A stretch of 64,000 nt of DNA from Rana temporaria. Taxonomy: Eukaryota > Chordata > Amphibia > Anura > Ranidae. How positions within the stretch are numbered: position 1 is the first letter of the stretch; every line of letters begins with the position of its first letter. The position numbers and the translations under genes were made by a program. The stretch is taken from the NCBI RefSeq assembly GCF_905171775.1, contig NC_053491.1, positions 222,060,486-222,124,485 of the forward strand, in the 5' to 3' direction. Of this stretch, positions 33,940 to 44,756 are shown one piece after another. The notes below the pieces were generated by a model that worked only from the letters and a program-made list of their open reading frames with translations, did no database searches and had not been told where the DNA came from.

Positions 33940-35516
33940 GGCTTTGAGGACTTTCCTACCAAAAGCCTGGTCCTGACTGGATGTGAAATCCAGTCTGTAA
34001 TGCTGAACAAAAGGTAGACAATCCTAACCAAGTTGCTGCCCTGCACATTTGCTCTGGAGTGGCTTCAGCCTTCTCTGGCCACGAGGCCGCTGAAGCCCTT
34101 GTTCAATGAGCCCTTAGATCTTTTGGCTGTGTTATTGTCATAACTTTGTAGCACTCCGGTATCGCTGACTTGATCCATCTAGCTATCATTCTTTTGGATG
34201 CTTGTTTACCTTTTTGTTTTCCAGCATACAGGATGCTCTGAACTCATTGGTGACTTCAAGGTACTGAAGAAGGCATCTTCTAACATCTAGAAGGCTTAAT
34301 TCTTGCTCTTTGTTATTAGCTGATGAACTACAAAATGAAGGTAGTATTATATCCTGGGAGTTATGAAAAGTTGACTTAACTACTTGCCGACCAGCCGCCG
34401 CAGTTATACGGCGGCAGGTCGGCACGGCTGGGTGAGATCACGTAGCTATACGTCATCTCGCCTTTCAGCCAATAGGGGCACACGCACGCCCCCCGCTCGT
34501 TCCCGATCCCGCCGGGCACCAGCGATCGTTTGTTACAGAGCGAGAACCGGGAGCTGTGTGTGTAAACACACAGCTCCCGGTCCTGTCAGGGGGGGAAATG
34601 ACCTATCGCCTGTTCATACAATGTATGAACAGCGATTTGTTATTTCCCCAAGTCAGTCCCACCCCCCCTTTCAGTTAGAAACACACCCAGGGAACATACT
34701 TAACCCCTTCCTCGCCCCCTAGTGTTAACCCCTTCCCTGCCAGTGTCATTTTTTATAGTAATCAATGCAATGCACTGATCGCTATAAAAATGCCAATGGT
34801 CCCAAAAATGTGTCAAAAGTGTCCGAAGTGTCCGCCATAATGTCGCAGCACCAATAAAAAAATCGCTGATCGCCGCCATTACTAGTAAAAAAAAAATATT
34901 AATAAAAATGCCATAAAACTATCCTCTATTTTGTAAACGCTATAACTTTTGCGCAAACCAATCAATAAACGCTTATTGCGATTTTTTTATGAAAAAGAAG
35001 TAGAAGAATACGTATCGGCCTAAACTGGAGGAAAAAAAATGTTTTTATATATATTTTTGGGGGATATTTATTATAGCAAAAAGTAAAAAATATTCATCTT
35101 TTTTAAATTGTCGCTCTATTTTTGTTTATAGCGCAAAAACTAAAAACCGCAGAGGTGATCAAATACCAAAAGAAAGCTCTATTTGTGGGGAAAAAAAGGA
35201 AATCAATTTTGTTTGGGAGCCACGTCGCACAACCGCGCAATTGTCAGTTAAAACGACGCAGTGCCGGATCGCAAAAAGTGGCCCGATCATTGAGCAGCAA
35301 TATGGTCCGGAGCTGAAGTGGTTAACTTTGGGTGTAAATCCTGGATCTGGTAGATTTCTCACCATCGTGAATCTTGAGAAAAGTCTCTCTGACAGACAGA
35401 GCCTGGAGTTCCCCTATACTACGTGTTGTAGTGATAGCTCCAATGAACACAGTTTTGAGTGTCAGCAGGCGTAAAGATGTTTCTTGTAAAGGCTCAAAGG
35501 GACTTTCCAATCCCAA
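33940..35516 (-). pseudogene. DIRS-2 tyrosine recombinase, middle and C-terminal part (split)
   Basis: 35516-35326 reads ESPFEPLQETSLRLLTLKTV then FIGAITTTRSIGELQALSVR, the region with the first catalytic Arg in DIRS recombinases. After the TTAA-1 insertion, 34375-33940 continues (DIILPSFCSSSANN, RMIARWIKSAIPECYKV, then RAH-stop-TRASAASW, the His-x2-Arg motif with a premature stop, and RAATWLGLSTF). The order is collinear across the insertion, confirming a single disrupted gene. Confidence 0.8.
34380..35321. mobile_element. TTAA-1 family element inside DIRS-2
   Basis: 942 bp with TTAA on both sides (34376-34379 and 35322-35325). Ends CTACTTGCCGACC and GGAGCTGAAGTGG are diverged. It carries the shared inner blocks GATCGCCGCCATTACTAGTA, TACGTATCGGCCTAAACTG, ATAGCGCAAAAACTAAAAAC and CAACCGCGCAATTGTCAG. 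The GGCCG/CGGCGG hairpin near 34385-34425 replaces the usual left end. Non-coding. Confidence 0.85.
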
Positions 35517-35547
35517 GACGAAGTCGGTATGATGAAACGCGTTGGGA
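35511..35547 (+). ncRNA. Hammerhead-ribozyme-like motif (Penelope type)
   Basis: TCCCAA, then GACGAAG, a short arm, then GAAAC-GC-GTT and TTGGGA. The outer TCCCAA/TTGGGA pair forms a 6-bp stem I, and GAAAC-GC-GTT matches the GAAAC-NN-GTH form. The CTGATGA box is altered. Probably inactive. Confidence 0.45.
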
Positions 35548-36305
35548 CATGGCTGTACGGCAACCAGAAGTGACGTTCCAAGTGTTTTTAGGAGGTCGGG
35601 GCGAAATTTGACATTTTTTTATCTTATTATGCTCACCACAACGTGATATCTCTGGCATCATACACGATACCAATGCAAGCGTCATATTGCCTTTTGGTAA
35701 GTGCACTACCACTAAGGCTAGTGATGTAATGCAATGTTTTAATAAAATTTTATATAAAAAGGTATCACACTATTTGGAGCTTATTTTCTCAACATATTAC
35801 AGCTAGCTTTGGACTCCTATCTGGTGGGTAAGGATGAGCTCTGGCGTGTTCGCATAGAACACATGCAGAGCCCGCCAGGAAGTGTGCACGGCGCTGTGCT
35901 AATCACAGCCAGGGAGACATTGTCTCGATGCTCGGCTGCAGGGATAGTGAAATGTCTCCCTGGCTGTTATTAGCGCAGCTCCGTGCACACTTCCTGGTGG
36001 GCCCTGCACGTGTTCTATGCGAACACGCCAGAGCCCATCCTTACTGGTGGGATATTGTTTTAACCCTGAGGGGTGTTTACTGTTTTTGCCAAAACACAAG
36101 AGTGTGAGGGAATATTAGCTAGTGAATGTACATCTGATTGGGGAAGTGGTGGCACGTTTGCTCACATGGTGTTATGACAGTTGGAGCTCTGCAACAAAGC
36201 GTATGATTATTACACTACTCATGGACTATTAATTTACTCTCTCTACACCCCTATTACTGTGGGGTTATTATATGAGTGTTAATACTATCTGTAGCGCTAC
36301 TATTT
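35517..36305. mobile_element. Penelope-like non-autonomous insertion inside DIRS-2
   Basis: Splits the DIRS-2 recombinase. It starts near a hammerhead-like motif (35511-35547), then A/T-rich DNA with CCTTTTGGTAAGTGCACTA, and an inverted repeat: GGTAAGGATGAGCTCTGGCG at 35827 recurs inverted at 36019-36045 (about 105-bp arms). No frame of note. The Penelope link rests on the ribozyme-like motif. Confidence 0.5.
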
Positions 36306-36309
36306 ACCT

Positions 36310-37158
36310 TCATCTTTTGATGATCCCCCTTAGTACCACCGACAGATCCCATGTGGGACATTTTTGTGTCTTGTGTGGTCTGTACTCAATCAGCGCTCCG
36401 CAAAAGCGAGAGACTGACAGGTCTTCTTGTAGTGTCCATTCTAGATACACAGACAGCGCTGCAATCTTGACCTTCAGCGTACTGAGCACTAGACCTTTAT
36501 CAGCCCCCTGCTGTAGGAACTCAAGAATAGTCGATGTATACATCTTTTGTCTGTTATTTTCAATGCACCAACTGTTATATTTTCCCCAGGTCTTTTTGTA
36601 GATGGCCCTGGTGTTCAGCTTCCTAGCGCTCAGAAGCGCCGCCACCACTTTATCTGAGGGTCCTTTCAATCTCAAGATGTCTTCCTCAGTAACCAGGCTG
36701 CCCATTTGAAGCTTTGTCTTAGGCCTGTTAGGGGTCCCTGACACATTTAGGTCGTCCTTGCGAGGAAGTAGCCATAGCTCTTCTGCTGAGAGACTGAGGA
36801 GCTGAGAGAACCAGCCTCTCTTGGGCCAATATGGTGCCATCAGTATCATATTTGCCTGTTCCGGTAGGAATTTCTTCATTACTTGTGGAACCAGATATAC
36901 CGGGGGAAAGCGTAGCACATCTTAAAATCCCACAGGTTTTTAAGTGCATTTACCCCTAGAGGCCGGTCTTGCAGGTTTAGTGAGTAAAAACAATTCACCA
37001 TGTTGTTTTTCAGGGATGCAAATAGATCTATATTTGGTATTCCCCAGCAGGCTGTAATTTCTCTGAACACCTCTGTCGGCTGAAAAAGTCCGCCACTTCA
37101 TTGTATTCCCCCCTTTAGGTTGACCGCTCCCAGCAAAAGTAGATTCCCTTATGCCCAT
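36310..37158 (-). pseudogene. DIRS-2 RNase H end and tyrosine recombinase N-terminal part
   Basis: 37158-36879 holds EITACWGIPNIDLFASLKNN, the post-RNase-H segment found in DIRS elements. 36918-36310 continues with PPVYLVPQVMKKFLPEQANM, MILMAPYWPKRGWFSQLLSL and then the recombinase core-binding domain (LSARKLNTRAIYKKTWGKYN, STILEFLQQGADKGLVLSTL). The latter binds DNA ends of the circular intermediate. The frame is open for ~200 codons but cut off by the insertion at 36305. Confidence 0.82.
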
Positions 37159-37580
37159 CCACAGATCTGGTTGGAGATGTGGCTTAAGGAGGGGCTCCTC
37201 GTGCCCCCTTGCTTGGTCACATAAGCTACTGCCATGGCGTTGTCTGACAGGATCAATGATTTCTTAGCTGGTCTTGAAAGTGTCCTATGGCTTTGGCTAT
37301 TTGCCATAAGCTCCCTCTAATTTAAAGACACCTAGGCTTCTTCCAGGGACCATTTCCCCTGAGCATGCTGACCGGCAAGGTGGGCTCCCTATCCCCAACT
37401 GCTCGCATCAATAGTTAACTCCCGTGTGGTTGGGAAACACCATTTCAGACCCTGGTTTAGATTTGTGTCGATTCTCCAATTTATACTTGGGCCCTCTACC
37501 CCCCCCCCCCTCTCCTTCCTGTTCTGAATCTGAGCCATCAGTGGCTCGCTTGTTCCTGAGTCACTAAGCCATTTGAGGTT

Positions 37581-37892
37581 TTACCTCTGCAATAAACATT
37601 TTAAGATACTTGAAAAGGTAGTAGCTATGTCATCCCTCACAGATCCAAAGATTTTTGTGTAGATTGCATCTGACTGTTTAACCAGTCTGTCTATGCAAGC
37701 TTGACACAGCAGTTCTGTGTATTTCAAGGGCATCTTGGTAGCACATTTTGAACACCACTTCCTGGGAGTGGGCTTTGGCTCTTTAGAAGGCTTGGCCTGC
37801 CAAGACATAAAACACAGGGGTCCATGGCAGTGAGAAAGGGTACACTCAACCAGCCACAACAGTCTGCACACCCAGTGACACCTGACTACCAC
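37581..37892 (-). pseudogene. DIRS-2 gag-like fragment
   Basis: 103 codons upstream of the RNase H/recombinase pieces. It has a Cys-rich stretch (RKWCSKCATKMPLKYTELLC, QACIDRLVKQSDAIYTKIFG) that could be a zinc-binding motif near the start of the DIRS gag. The reverse transcriptase expected between here and 37158 is mostly missing (only ~420 bp remain), so the element has an internal deletion. Confidence 0.45.
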
Positions 37893-38058
37893 CTGTAGTG
37901 CCCCAGTCTGCTAGAGACCAGCACCACTAGCTAGTGGTTCCCAAAAATTGGACAACAAAAGGTCACCCACTGGTGTCTACCTGTGTCCCGCTGGTGCCTG
38001 GGCAGATGAGATAACATCGTCTTGGACCTTCCTGTTGCGTTCAAGCTGTCCCCTGCAG

Positions 38059-38696
38059 TAGAGCTGCACGACTAATCGTCAAGAATCGTTATCGCAATCT
38101 TTTTCCCGTTGCAATTCTTGACACAGGGTTTCGAGATCTTTGACATGAAAATAATTTTCTCTCTGCACTTTGGTATGCAAAGAATTTCCTGTCTGCTCTC
38201 AGCCAAAAGTCAGTCTGGGCAATCTGCCAAGTCTGGGCAGCCTGCCAAGTTTTAAAAACATTCTTTATCAGTGGAAAGTTAAGTCTAAACATTGTATCAC
38301 TTCAAAGGAATAAACTTCTGTATGTAAATTAGGAACGTTTAACCACTTAAACACAAAACCTTTTTCTGACAGCTCTTTTCAAGTTAAAATCATTATTTTT
38401 TTTGCTAGAAAATTACTTAGAACCCCAAACATTATAGATTGTTTTAGTAGAGACCCTAGAGAATAAAATGGCGGTTGTTGCAATATTTTATGTTGCGCTG
38501 TATTTGCGCAGCAGTCTTTTTAAATGCAATTTTTTTGGAAAAAATTACTTTAATGAATTAAAAAAAAAATATCCAGTAAAGTTAGCCCATTTTTTTTTGT
38601 ATAAATGTAAAAGATTTTACGCCGTGAGAATATCGTGATCTTCATTCTAAGCAAAAAAATCGTGATTCTCATTTTGGCCAGAATGGTGCAGCTCTA
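38059..38696. mobile_element. Non-autonomous hAT element (TAGAGCTGCAC ends)
   Basis: 638 bp with inverted ends TAGAGCTGCAC and GTGCAGCTCTA and a perfect 8-bp duplication CCCTGCAG (38051-38058 and 38697-38704). ACGACTAATCG/ATCGTGATT subterminal motifs are typical of vertebrate hAT families. A TTAACCACTTAA-like stretch at 38340 suggests an embedded TTAA-1 remnant. No transposase. Confidence 0.88.
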
Positions 38697-38704
38697 CCCT
38701 GCAG

Positions 38705-39837
38705 CCACATCCACGATAATGGCACCAGCTGGCTATTCAAGCTTCCCGCACCTTTAAGGAGTAGGACCAGTTCCCCGGCGTGCACTGATGACACCACCCG
38801 CCCCAAAAATGACACACTGCGTCTTCCGGGTCAAGCAGCCTCCGGCCGCTAGTACATGCCCCCCCACCGGAGCCACCAAGGGGATGGTGTATCGGCGCCT
38901 CTCTCCATGCCTAAGCTCAGAAGAAGCCTGAATCTGGATCACCTCCTGCTCTCAGCCTAAGAAGGGTTGCCTGCGGCCGCATGTACATCCTCCTCCGCCC
39001 AGCAATCCTGGTAAGAGTGCACTCACCCCCTCAGTCCAGAGGCTCACAATGTGCTCTCCCTGCTGCAGCCATGAGACGCATGTCCCAGCTGAGCCCTTGG
39101 GAGATGGAGCCTCCAGCATCCCTCAGGCAACATGGCTTCTCCGGATTGAGGAAACACTAAGACTAACCAGGGACCTGAGGGACCGCCTTTTAAAGAAACT
39201 AGTGCCAATGTGTTCCCTGTGTGTGAGGAGGAGCTCTATCTCTCAAGGGATGACCTAGAAGACAACTGGGTGGAAAAAAAAATCTATTAACTGTTAAGTG
39301 AAAGTTGTGTAATATTTGAACATAGAGCCGCAGCTGTCCCCCGTCAGCTCTACCTGAGCACCAAACACCACAGATTGGTCAGTTCTCCCTCTCTGTTCAT
39401 GACCACCAGTCTCCAGGTCTCTAATCTGCCCCTCTAGCGCTGGGCTGTGGAAGGGGCGAGAGGGGCTGGCTCAGCGCATCTGGGTGGATGCCAACCATAT
39501 GGTCGGGATGTTTACCGTGCCTGGACCGACTGAGTGACGTCATCCGACAGCAAGCTAAAGCCTGCAGTCAGCTGAAAACAAGTCACAGGAGTGCAGAACA
39601 AGCTGCACTCCTGTGATCCATAGAAGTACAGCCAAACAAGCTTTAGCTATACTTCGCTTTTAAACCACTCGTAGGAACATGACAGCAACATCATGCCTTG
39701 GTGCAATGTAATAGAAAAATTGTTTTTCTTTCCTCTTATTTGCATAAAGCAACCATGGCAAAAGCAGCAGGATGGACCAGAAAATATACACAATGAGTTG
39801 ATCTAACACGGAGATTAAAAAGTGTACATCATGTTAC
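38705..39837. other. Intron; possible 5' part of DIRS-2, otherwise unassigned
   Basis: 38705-39300 is GC-rich and resembles, in composition and in its A-run near 39275, the 5' leader of the first DIRS element. 39300-39837 is ordinary intron with a short inverted repeat (AAGCTAAAGC near 39552, GCTTTAGCT near 39640). No host coding sequence recognised. Confidence 0.35.
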
Positions 39838-39922
39838 CTCAATGTCCCAGAATCTAGTCCCAAAAAATGCAGACAACAAGAATACAGTGGTAACTGAAAG
39901 CTGAAGCTCTGTGACATCAATC
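39838..39922 (-). CDS. CHPT1: CHPT1 exon 4
   Basis: 85 nt, found by phase and family pattern rather than by an open frame of useful length. The acceptor is TCCCTAG and the donor GTAACA. After the first base (which completes Trp) it reads IDVTELQLSVTTVFLLSAFF then GTRFWDIE, matching the family pattern (V/I)DVTE(I/V)Q, a hydrophobic helix and a Trp near the end. It ends in phase 0. The donor GTAACA is weaker than the others but has the essential GT, and the next exon starts in the right phase. Confidence 0.88.
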
Positions 39923-40244
39923 CTAGGGAGAAAAGAAGATAGCTGTGTTCTAAAAGTATGACATTCAGTGCAAAAAACAGTATTACAGCATTACACACAT
40001 GATGATAAAATGAGTTAATAGGCCTGCAGGGCTATACTTGTAAGAAATTATGGCACTGTGGGTACACAGCCCTGAAGCACATTGCTAATCAACAGAGTAC
40101 AAACATACTTCTAAACACTAGCTGGTTATAGCCCTGATAGATTGATAAACAATACAATAATTCCATACAATTTTCTCTAAAATGCAAAGACTTATACGCT
40201 TTATTATAAGAATGTAAAATATAGAATTGTTCTATTATTTTATT
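39923..40244. other. Intron, no recognised feature
   Basis: A/T-rich, no repeat or coding frame recognised. Confidence 0.5.
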
Positions 40245-40615
40245 CCTAAAGCCCAACTCTGGGCAAAAAAAAAAAAAAAAAAAGGATTCCTCGCCGTTGG
40301 GCTGTGCCCAAACTGCATGGGTTAACTGTTTATTTTGTCTAGGGGTGAACACAGAGCCTTTACTCACCCGATCCTACCATCCTCTGGAAAACAGCACTCA
40401 CCAACGGCCAGTGGTGGACTGTTCCTGAAGTCTTTACATGCAGAGCCGGTCTATGGGCATGATGTTAGGAACAGTCCACCGCATAAAAACTGCTGGACTT
40501 TAGGGGGGCCCAGGAGCTGAAGGGACCTGTCTTGCACTGGTGGGAATCAGAGGATTAGGTGAGTATATCTCAGCTCTCCAAACCCCTAGACAGAAACAAG
40601 CAGTTTAGCTTTAAG
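40245..40615. mobile_element. Possible MITE with A-run
   Basis: Starts near TTCCTAAAGCCCAACTCTGG with an A19 run and ends near AAGCAGTTTAGCTTTAA. The inner dyad GGAACAGTCCACC (40467) and GGTGGACTGTTCC (40411) folds back. Ends are not well defined. Confidence 0.4.
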
Positions 40616-40822
40616 CATTTCTAATTGTTGTTTGGTTTTATAACCAGTTACCCGTCAGTGGCAATGGTAACATGAATTTTGTGAAAATTATGCGATGTGC
40701 TGTTCTGCCTCTATCCTTTCTAATGATATTCATGTAAATAAGGCCTTTGCTCTTAAAGATACAGTAAAAATAAACTGGTTATATACATGCAATATAAGTA
40801 GGTCAGGCACCATATGCAAGTA

Positions 40823-41199
40823 CCGTATTTATCTTCATATAAACGCCCCCCGGCGTATAGCGCGCACCCCCAACCTGGAAGGGAAATTTTAGGAAAAAAA
40901 AAACAACTCACAGTTTGAATGCCCCTCGTCGGTGTCTTGCCCCGCGTCCATCGGCAGCCTTGTCCGGTCCGGCGTCTGTCTGCGGCCCTGGTGGTGTCCT
41001 CCCCGCTTCTCCCGCGCTGTTTCTGAGTCGATACCCACTTCCCATGCCGCACAGGGCGTGACCGCGACTGCGCTCAATATATGTCGGCGGCGGCGTTCAA
41101 GCACAGCGCGGGAAGCGGGGACCGGCGTATATCGCGCACCCACGATTTTCCCCTTATTTTAAGGGGAAAAAAGTGTGCGGTATACGCCGATAAATACGG
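40823..41199. mobile_element. Mariner-type MITE (CCGTATTTATC ends)
   Basis: 377 bp with inverted ends CCGTATTTATC and GATAAATACGG and TA on both sides (40821-40822 and 41200-41201). Inner GGCGTATAGCGCGCACCC repeats near 40853 and 41124 form subterminal repeats. The centre is CpG-rich. Non-coding. Confidence 0.85.
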
Positions 41200-41367
41200 T
41201 AATTATCATTCATTCTTACAAAGTGGATTAATTATACATTTCTTTTATGTTTTCTTTTAAACACAGTAGGTAACCAATTTTTATTTATTTAGGTAACATT
41301 TTTATTGGCACTCAATGGATATTTATTAGGCACTGTACAAGAGGATGAAAATACAAAAACAACTTAC

Positions 41368-41509
41368 CATCCAAATCTCAGAGTACCCGACACATAGGTT
41401 TGCCACTGAGCACAAAAAAACATGAACATGCTGATAAAGCAGCAAAAAAACATCCAGCTGGGCAGTGTTCCAAGTCGTCCTGCAACAACTGTCCCCACCG
41501 CAACAAACA
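41368..41509 (-). CDS. CHPT1: CHPT1 exon 3
   Basis: 142 nt with acceptor TGTGCAG and donor GTAAGT. The first two bases complete a Val codon begun in exon 2; the last two bases (TG) join the first base of exon 4 to make a Trp codon. It encodes VFVAVGTVVAGRLGT, PSWMFFCCFISMFMFFCAQW and QTYVSGTLRFGW. The WQTYVSG.LRFG block is a strong hallmark of the CHPT1/CEPT1 family. Two hydrophobic stretches fit membrane helices. The residue at the 3/4 junction is Trp; from my memory of the family it is Lys in mammalian CHPT1 and Ile in CEPT1, so this site varies. Confidence 0.92.
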
Positions 41510-41774
41510 CTGCACAGAAAAAAGGAAAAGTTGTTATATCAAGAAACAACCGCAAACACATGACAGACCCAAATATCAAACTTCAAGAGGGAATCTCTGC
41601 GATTCATTAAATAATGATGCAATCAACATAATTTCATACAATCTGATAAATAATTGTACAAAACGTCCAGCCCAGCCTACCAACTGTGAATTCTGATTGG
41701 ATGCCAAGGATTACGGCAGTTCCTTTTACAATGGTATTTAAACAAAAGCTGTTATCTAAATATATGTGACTTAA

Positions 41775-42132
41775 AGGGGTTGTAAAAGGTTTGTTTTTTA
41801 TTTTCTAAATAGGTTCCTTTAAGCTAGTGCATTGTTGTTTCACTTACCTTTTCCTTCGATTTCCCTTCGAAATGTTTTTTTTCTAGTTGTCTTTGTCTGA
41901 ATTTCTCACTTCCTGTTCCTCCTCAGTAAGCTGTTCAGTAAGCTGTTCTGGCTGACTAACCACCGCTCGGATGATGGTGGCAAGTTTACTGAGGAGAAAC
42001 AGGAAGTGAGAAATTCAGACAAAGAAACAACACATTTAGAAGGGAAATCGAAGTAAAAGGTAAGTGAAACAACAATGCACTAGCTTAAAGGAACCTATTT
42101 AGAAAATAAAAAAACTAACCTTTACAACCCCT
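41775..42132. mobile_element. TTAA-2 family MITE, intact
   Basis: 358 bp with ends AGGGGTTGTAAAAGG and CCTTTACAACCCCT, TTAA on both sides (41771-41774 and 42133-42136). Almost perfect foldback over most of its length. It serves as the reference copy for the interrupted element at 1-8281. Confidence 0.9.
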
Positions 42133-42136
42133 TTAA

Positions 42137-42657
42137 AGCTGAATTCCAGGTATGATTTTTATTGCATAGTTATAATCTCATATCTAAGGGACTACTGCAG
42201 AAGTTGACAATCACTGTAGTAGTCGGTGCAACTAAAGTGATCGCTGAAATCTGTGCCTGCAACTTCCTTTCTGTATAGTGACTACTGGGGGTTGTTTGGT
42301 TGGCACTACCACTATTAATAGAATGCCTTGTATTTAACAAATGGATTGGATCAGGTGGAAAGGAGGGGCAGTGACTTCACAATCTCTAGCTCTTCCAATA
42401 AGAGAATACCTTGTATTCTTTAAGAAAATACAAGGCATTCTGTTGTGCCAAGCAAGCAACCCCCTGTGGTCAGTATACAGTGGGACAGCCAGAGAGAGGC
42501 ACAGGACCCAGGAGATTGTGGCAATCACTTTAATATCTATGACTAGTAAAGTGGATTGTCAGCTTCCACATAACCCACTCAGGTATGAAATATGCATAAC
42601 TACATTGGTTTAAGCAAGATCAATGCAAGTATGCAAGTTCATACCTGGAATTCAGGC
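42137..42657. mobile_element. Foldback element sharing a TTAA border
   Basis: Starts AGCTGAATTCCAGGTATGA and ends TCATACCTGGAATTCAGGCT, a ~20-bp inverted repeat. It begins directly after the TTAA that closes the neighbouring TTAA-2 MITE. Inner inverted pieces AATGCCTTGTATT (42321) and AATACAAGGCATT (42427). Non-coding. Confidence 0.65.
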
Positions 42658-43708
42658 TCATATTGCAAAATGTATTCTGCTATTGTTAGTGCGTCCATTC
42701 AAAAAACATTTAAAATATTACAAATATATATTTATGGTCAAAGCCCTTTGGCCGGGATGGGTGTGAACAACATAAATTGCCGTAAGACTTACAATATGAA
42801 ATGGACCTGAAGTGTGCCCTGGCCTGCTGGTTGGTATACCAAATAAGGGGGCATACCCAAGATAAGTAATAGATGTTTATGGAGAGAGTTGAAAAATTAG
42901 GGAAAAAAGTTGCGCTAAGCATAAATAATATAAACCTGCAGCAGCCAGCACCAACAGAAGACAATGTTGTGTACAAAAATGAAAAAGAAAAAGTGCAGCG
43001 CTTAATATTAAATGAAATGAATCAAAAAATACGGTGAATATTCCAATTCAATGAAATAGATTCAGTAGAATTGAAAAAAGGGGACACACCTATGTGTGAT
43101 GTGGCGATAGAAAACTAAAACTAAAGGAATATAAAAAAAACAATGTAATAACATGAGAAACCACTGGGGGGTGGTTAGGCGAGTCTCAAACACACTGTGA
43201 AAGGTGAGGTGGCACCTATATATGACAATGAACTAGGATGAACCCAAGACAAAGTCCAAACAAAAAATGTGTGCCAGTCCTGATAACAGACCGGCGTGTA
43301 TAGTCCAAAAAGAGTTGAAGATGGTCAGGAATTCTTATTAAGGAAAACCAAACAACAAATGAATAGAAGGTGATGATCTTCTCTGGTACGACAATCAGGT
43401 AATCAATGCAGATAGTAGGAACCTCATCAGCGATCCACAATAAAATCCAGATAGATAGGTATAAAGATGGATACTCTTACCAGAATACGTGGACATACGC
43501 GTCAGCGACGGTATGTCGATCAGGCATGCACGAACTCCTGGGCGGCAGTGATGTCGGTAGGAGGCCTTATGGTGTATCAACCTTTAGTCCACGGGAGCCG
43601 GATTGATCCAATGGCAAGAGACCGACCATGCAGGAAAGGTTCACAGATGCAGGCATGTGATGAACAAAACCATTGTGAAGTCATGTAAGGGAAAACGTAA
43701 CTCACATA

Positions 43709-44191
43709 CCCTGTTTCCCCAAAAATAAGACCTACCCCGAAAATAAGACCTAGTGTTATTTTCCAGGAAGGCTGCAATATAAGCCCTACCCCAAAAATAA
43801 GCCCTAGTTTAAAATGCTTTTAAAATCCTATAATCTACTCTATTACAGAAGTTTATAATGTATAATGTGTGTGTTTCTGTAATATAATTGCGGGGAAGAG
43901 AGCTCAGGCGGGTCACAGAAGCGCAGAGCAGCGTTATAACGAAGGTATTTGGCACAGTTATATTACAGAAGTACACACATTGTACATTATATAATACTGT
44001 AATAGAGTGGATTATAGGATTTTACAAGCATTTTAACTCACTTCACACTGGGGAGTCCTGACGGGCAGGGAAAGAGTGGCGGAGAGAAAACATCACATTA
44101 CATGGTAAGACCTACCCCGAAAATAAGCCCTACTGTGTCTTTTGTTGCCAAAATTAATATAAGACCCGGGCTTATTTTTGGGGAAACACGG
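43709..44191. mobile_element. Mariner-type MITE (CCCTGTTTCCCC ends)
   Basis: 483 bp with ends CCCTGTTTCCCCAAAAATAA and TTATTTTTGGGGAAACACGG, TA on both sides (43707-43708 and 44192-44193). Subterminal CCCGAAAATAAG repeats and an inner inverted repeat around ATTACAGAAGT. Non-coding. Confidence 0.85.
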
Positions 44192-44370
44192 TAGTGCAGT
44201 TAATCCCAAATAAAAAGCCTTTATTAGGCATAAAAATAAACAAAACAAACAGAGGACTGGATAAGAAGCATATAAAAAAGTATAAAAAAGTACAAGCCTG
44301 ATTAAAGACAAGTACAAGTGATCACATATGTAAAAAATGGCGTATAGAGCAGGTAGCGTATGGGCTATGT

Positions 44371-44410
44371 ACCCGACATGTTTCGAGCGGTAGAGCTCTT
44401 CAACTGGGGC
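44371..44410 (-). ncRNA. Hammerhead-ribozyme-like motif (Penelope type), minus strand
   Basis: Read on the minus strand: CCCCAGTTGAA, then GAGC-loop-GCTC (a perfect 4-bp stem II), then GAAAC-AT-GTC-GGG. CCC/GGG closes stem I. The box CAGTTGAA deviates from CTGATGA, so activity is doubtful. Of the four candidates it has the best stem II. Confidence 0.5.
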
Positions 44411-44756
44411 ATGACCCATACAAGTGCCCAACGCCATCTATTTATAGAGTACAAGCAAGCAATGATGACAGCGTGTCAGAAACAGCTGAGAGAGCCTGGG
44501 GGTGTAACCAATCACAGCCATCCGCGTCAGATGCCGCCCACTGCTGTCAGCAAAGGACGTTGTAGGAGTGCAGCACCTAATAAAAGGCTTTTTATTTGGG
44601 ATTAACTGCACTATGTGAGTTACGTTTTCCCTTACATGACTTCAATTCTACTGAATCTATTTCATTGAATTGGAATATTCACCGTATTTTTTGATTCATT
44701 TCATTTAATATTAAGCGCTGCACTTTTTCTTTTTCATTATGGAGAGAGTTGAGCGG

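Larger units (their letters stand above)
33926..38050 (-). mobile_element. Second DIRS-like element, fragmented
   Basis: Minus-strand pieces in order: gag-like (37892-37581), RNase H to recombinase junction (37158-36310), recombinase middle (35516-35326), recombinase end (34375-33940). Two later insertions, 35517-36305 and a TTAA-1 element (34380-35321), split the recombinase. The L1 truncates it on the left. Its own terminal repeats are not seen. It may extend past the hAT element to about 39300. Confidence 0.8.
42875..44755. mobile_element. Inverted-repeat composite, Penelope-like
   Basis: The end block at 42960-43090 (AAAGTGCAGCGCTTAATATT, GATTCAGTAGAATTG) recurs inverted at 44640-44740. 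A second inverted pair, TCATGTAAGGGAAAACGTAA at 43681 and its complement near 44620, lies within, its left arm split by a mariner-type MITE. A hammerhead-like motif (minus strand, 44371-44410) sits in the loop. Inverted terminal copies and ribozyme fit a Penelope-like arrangement, but no protein remains. Confidence 0.5.
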
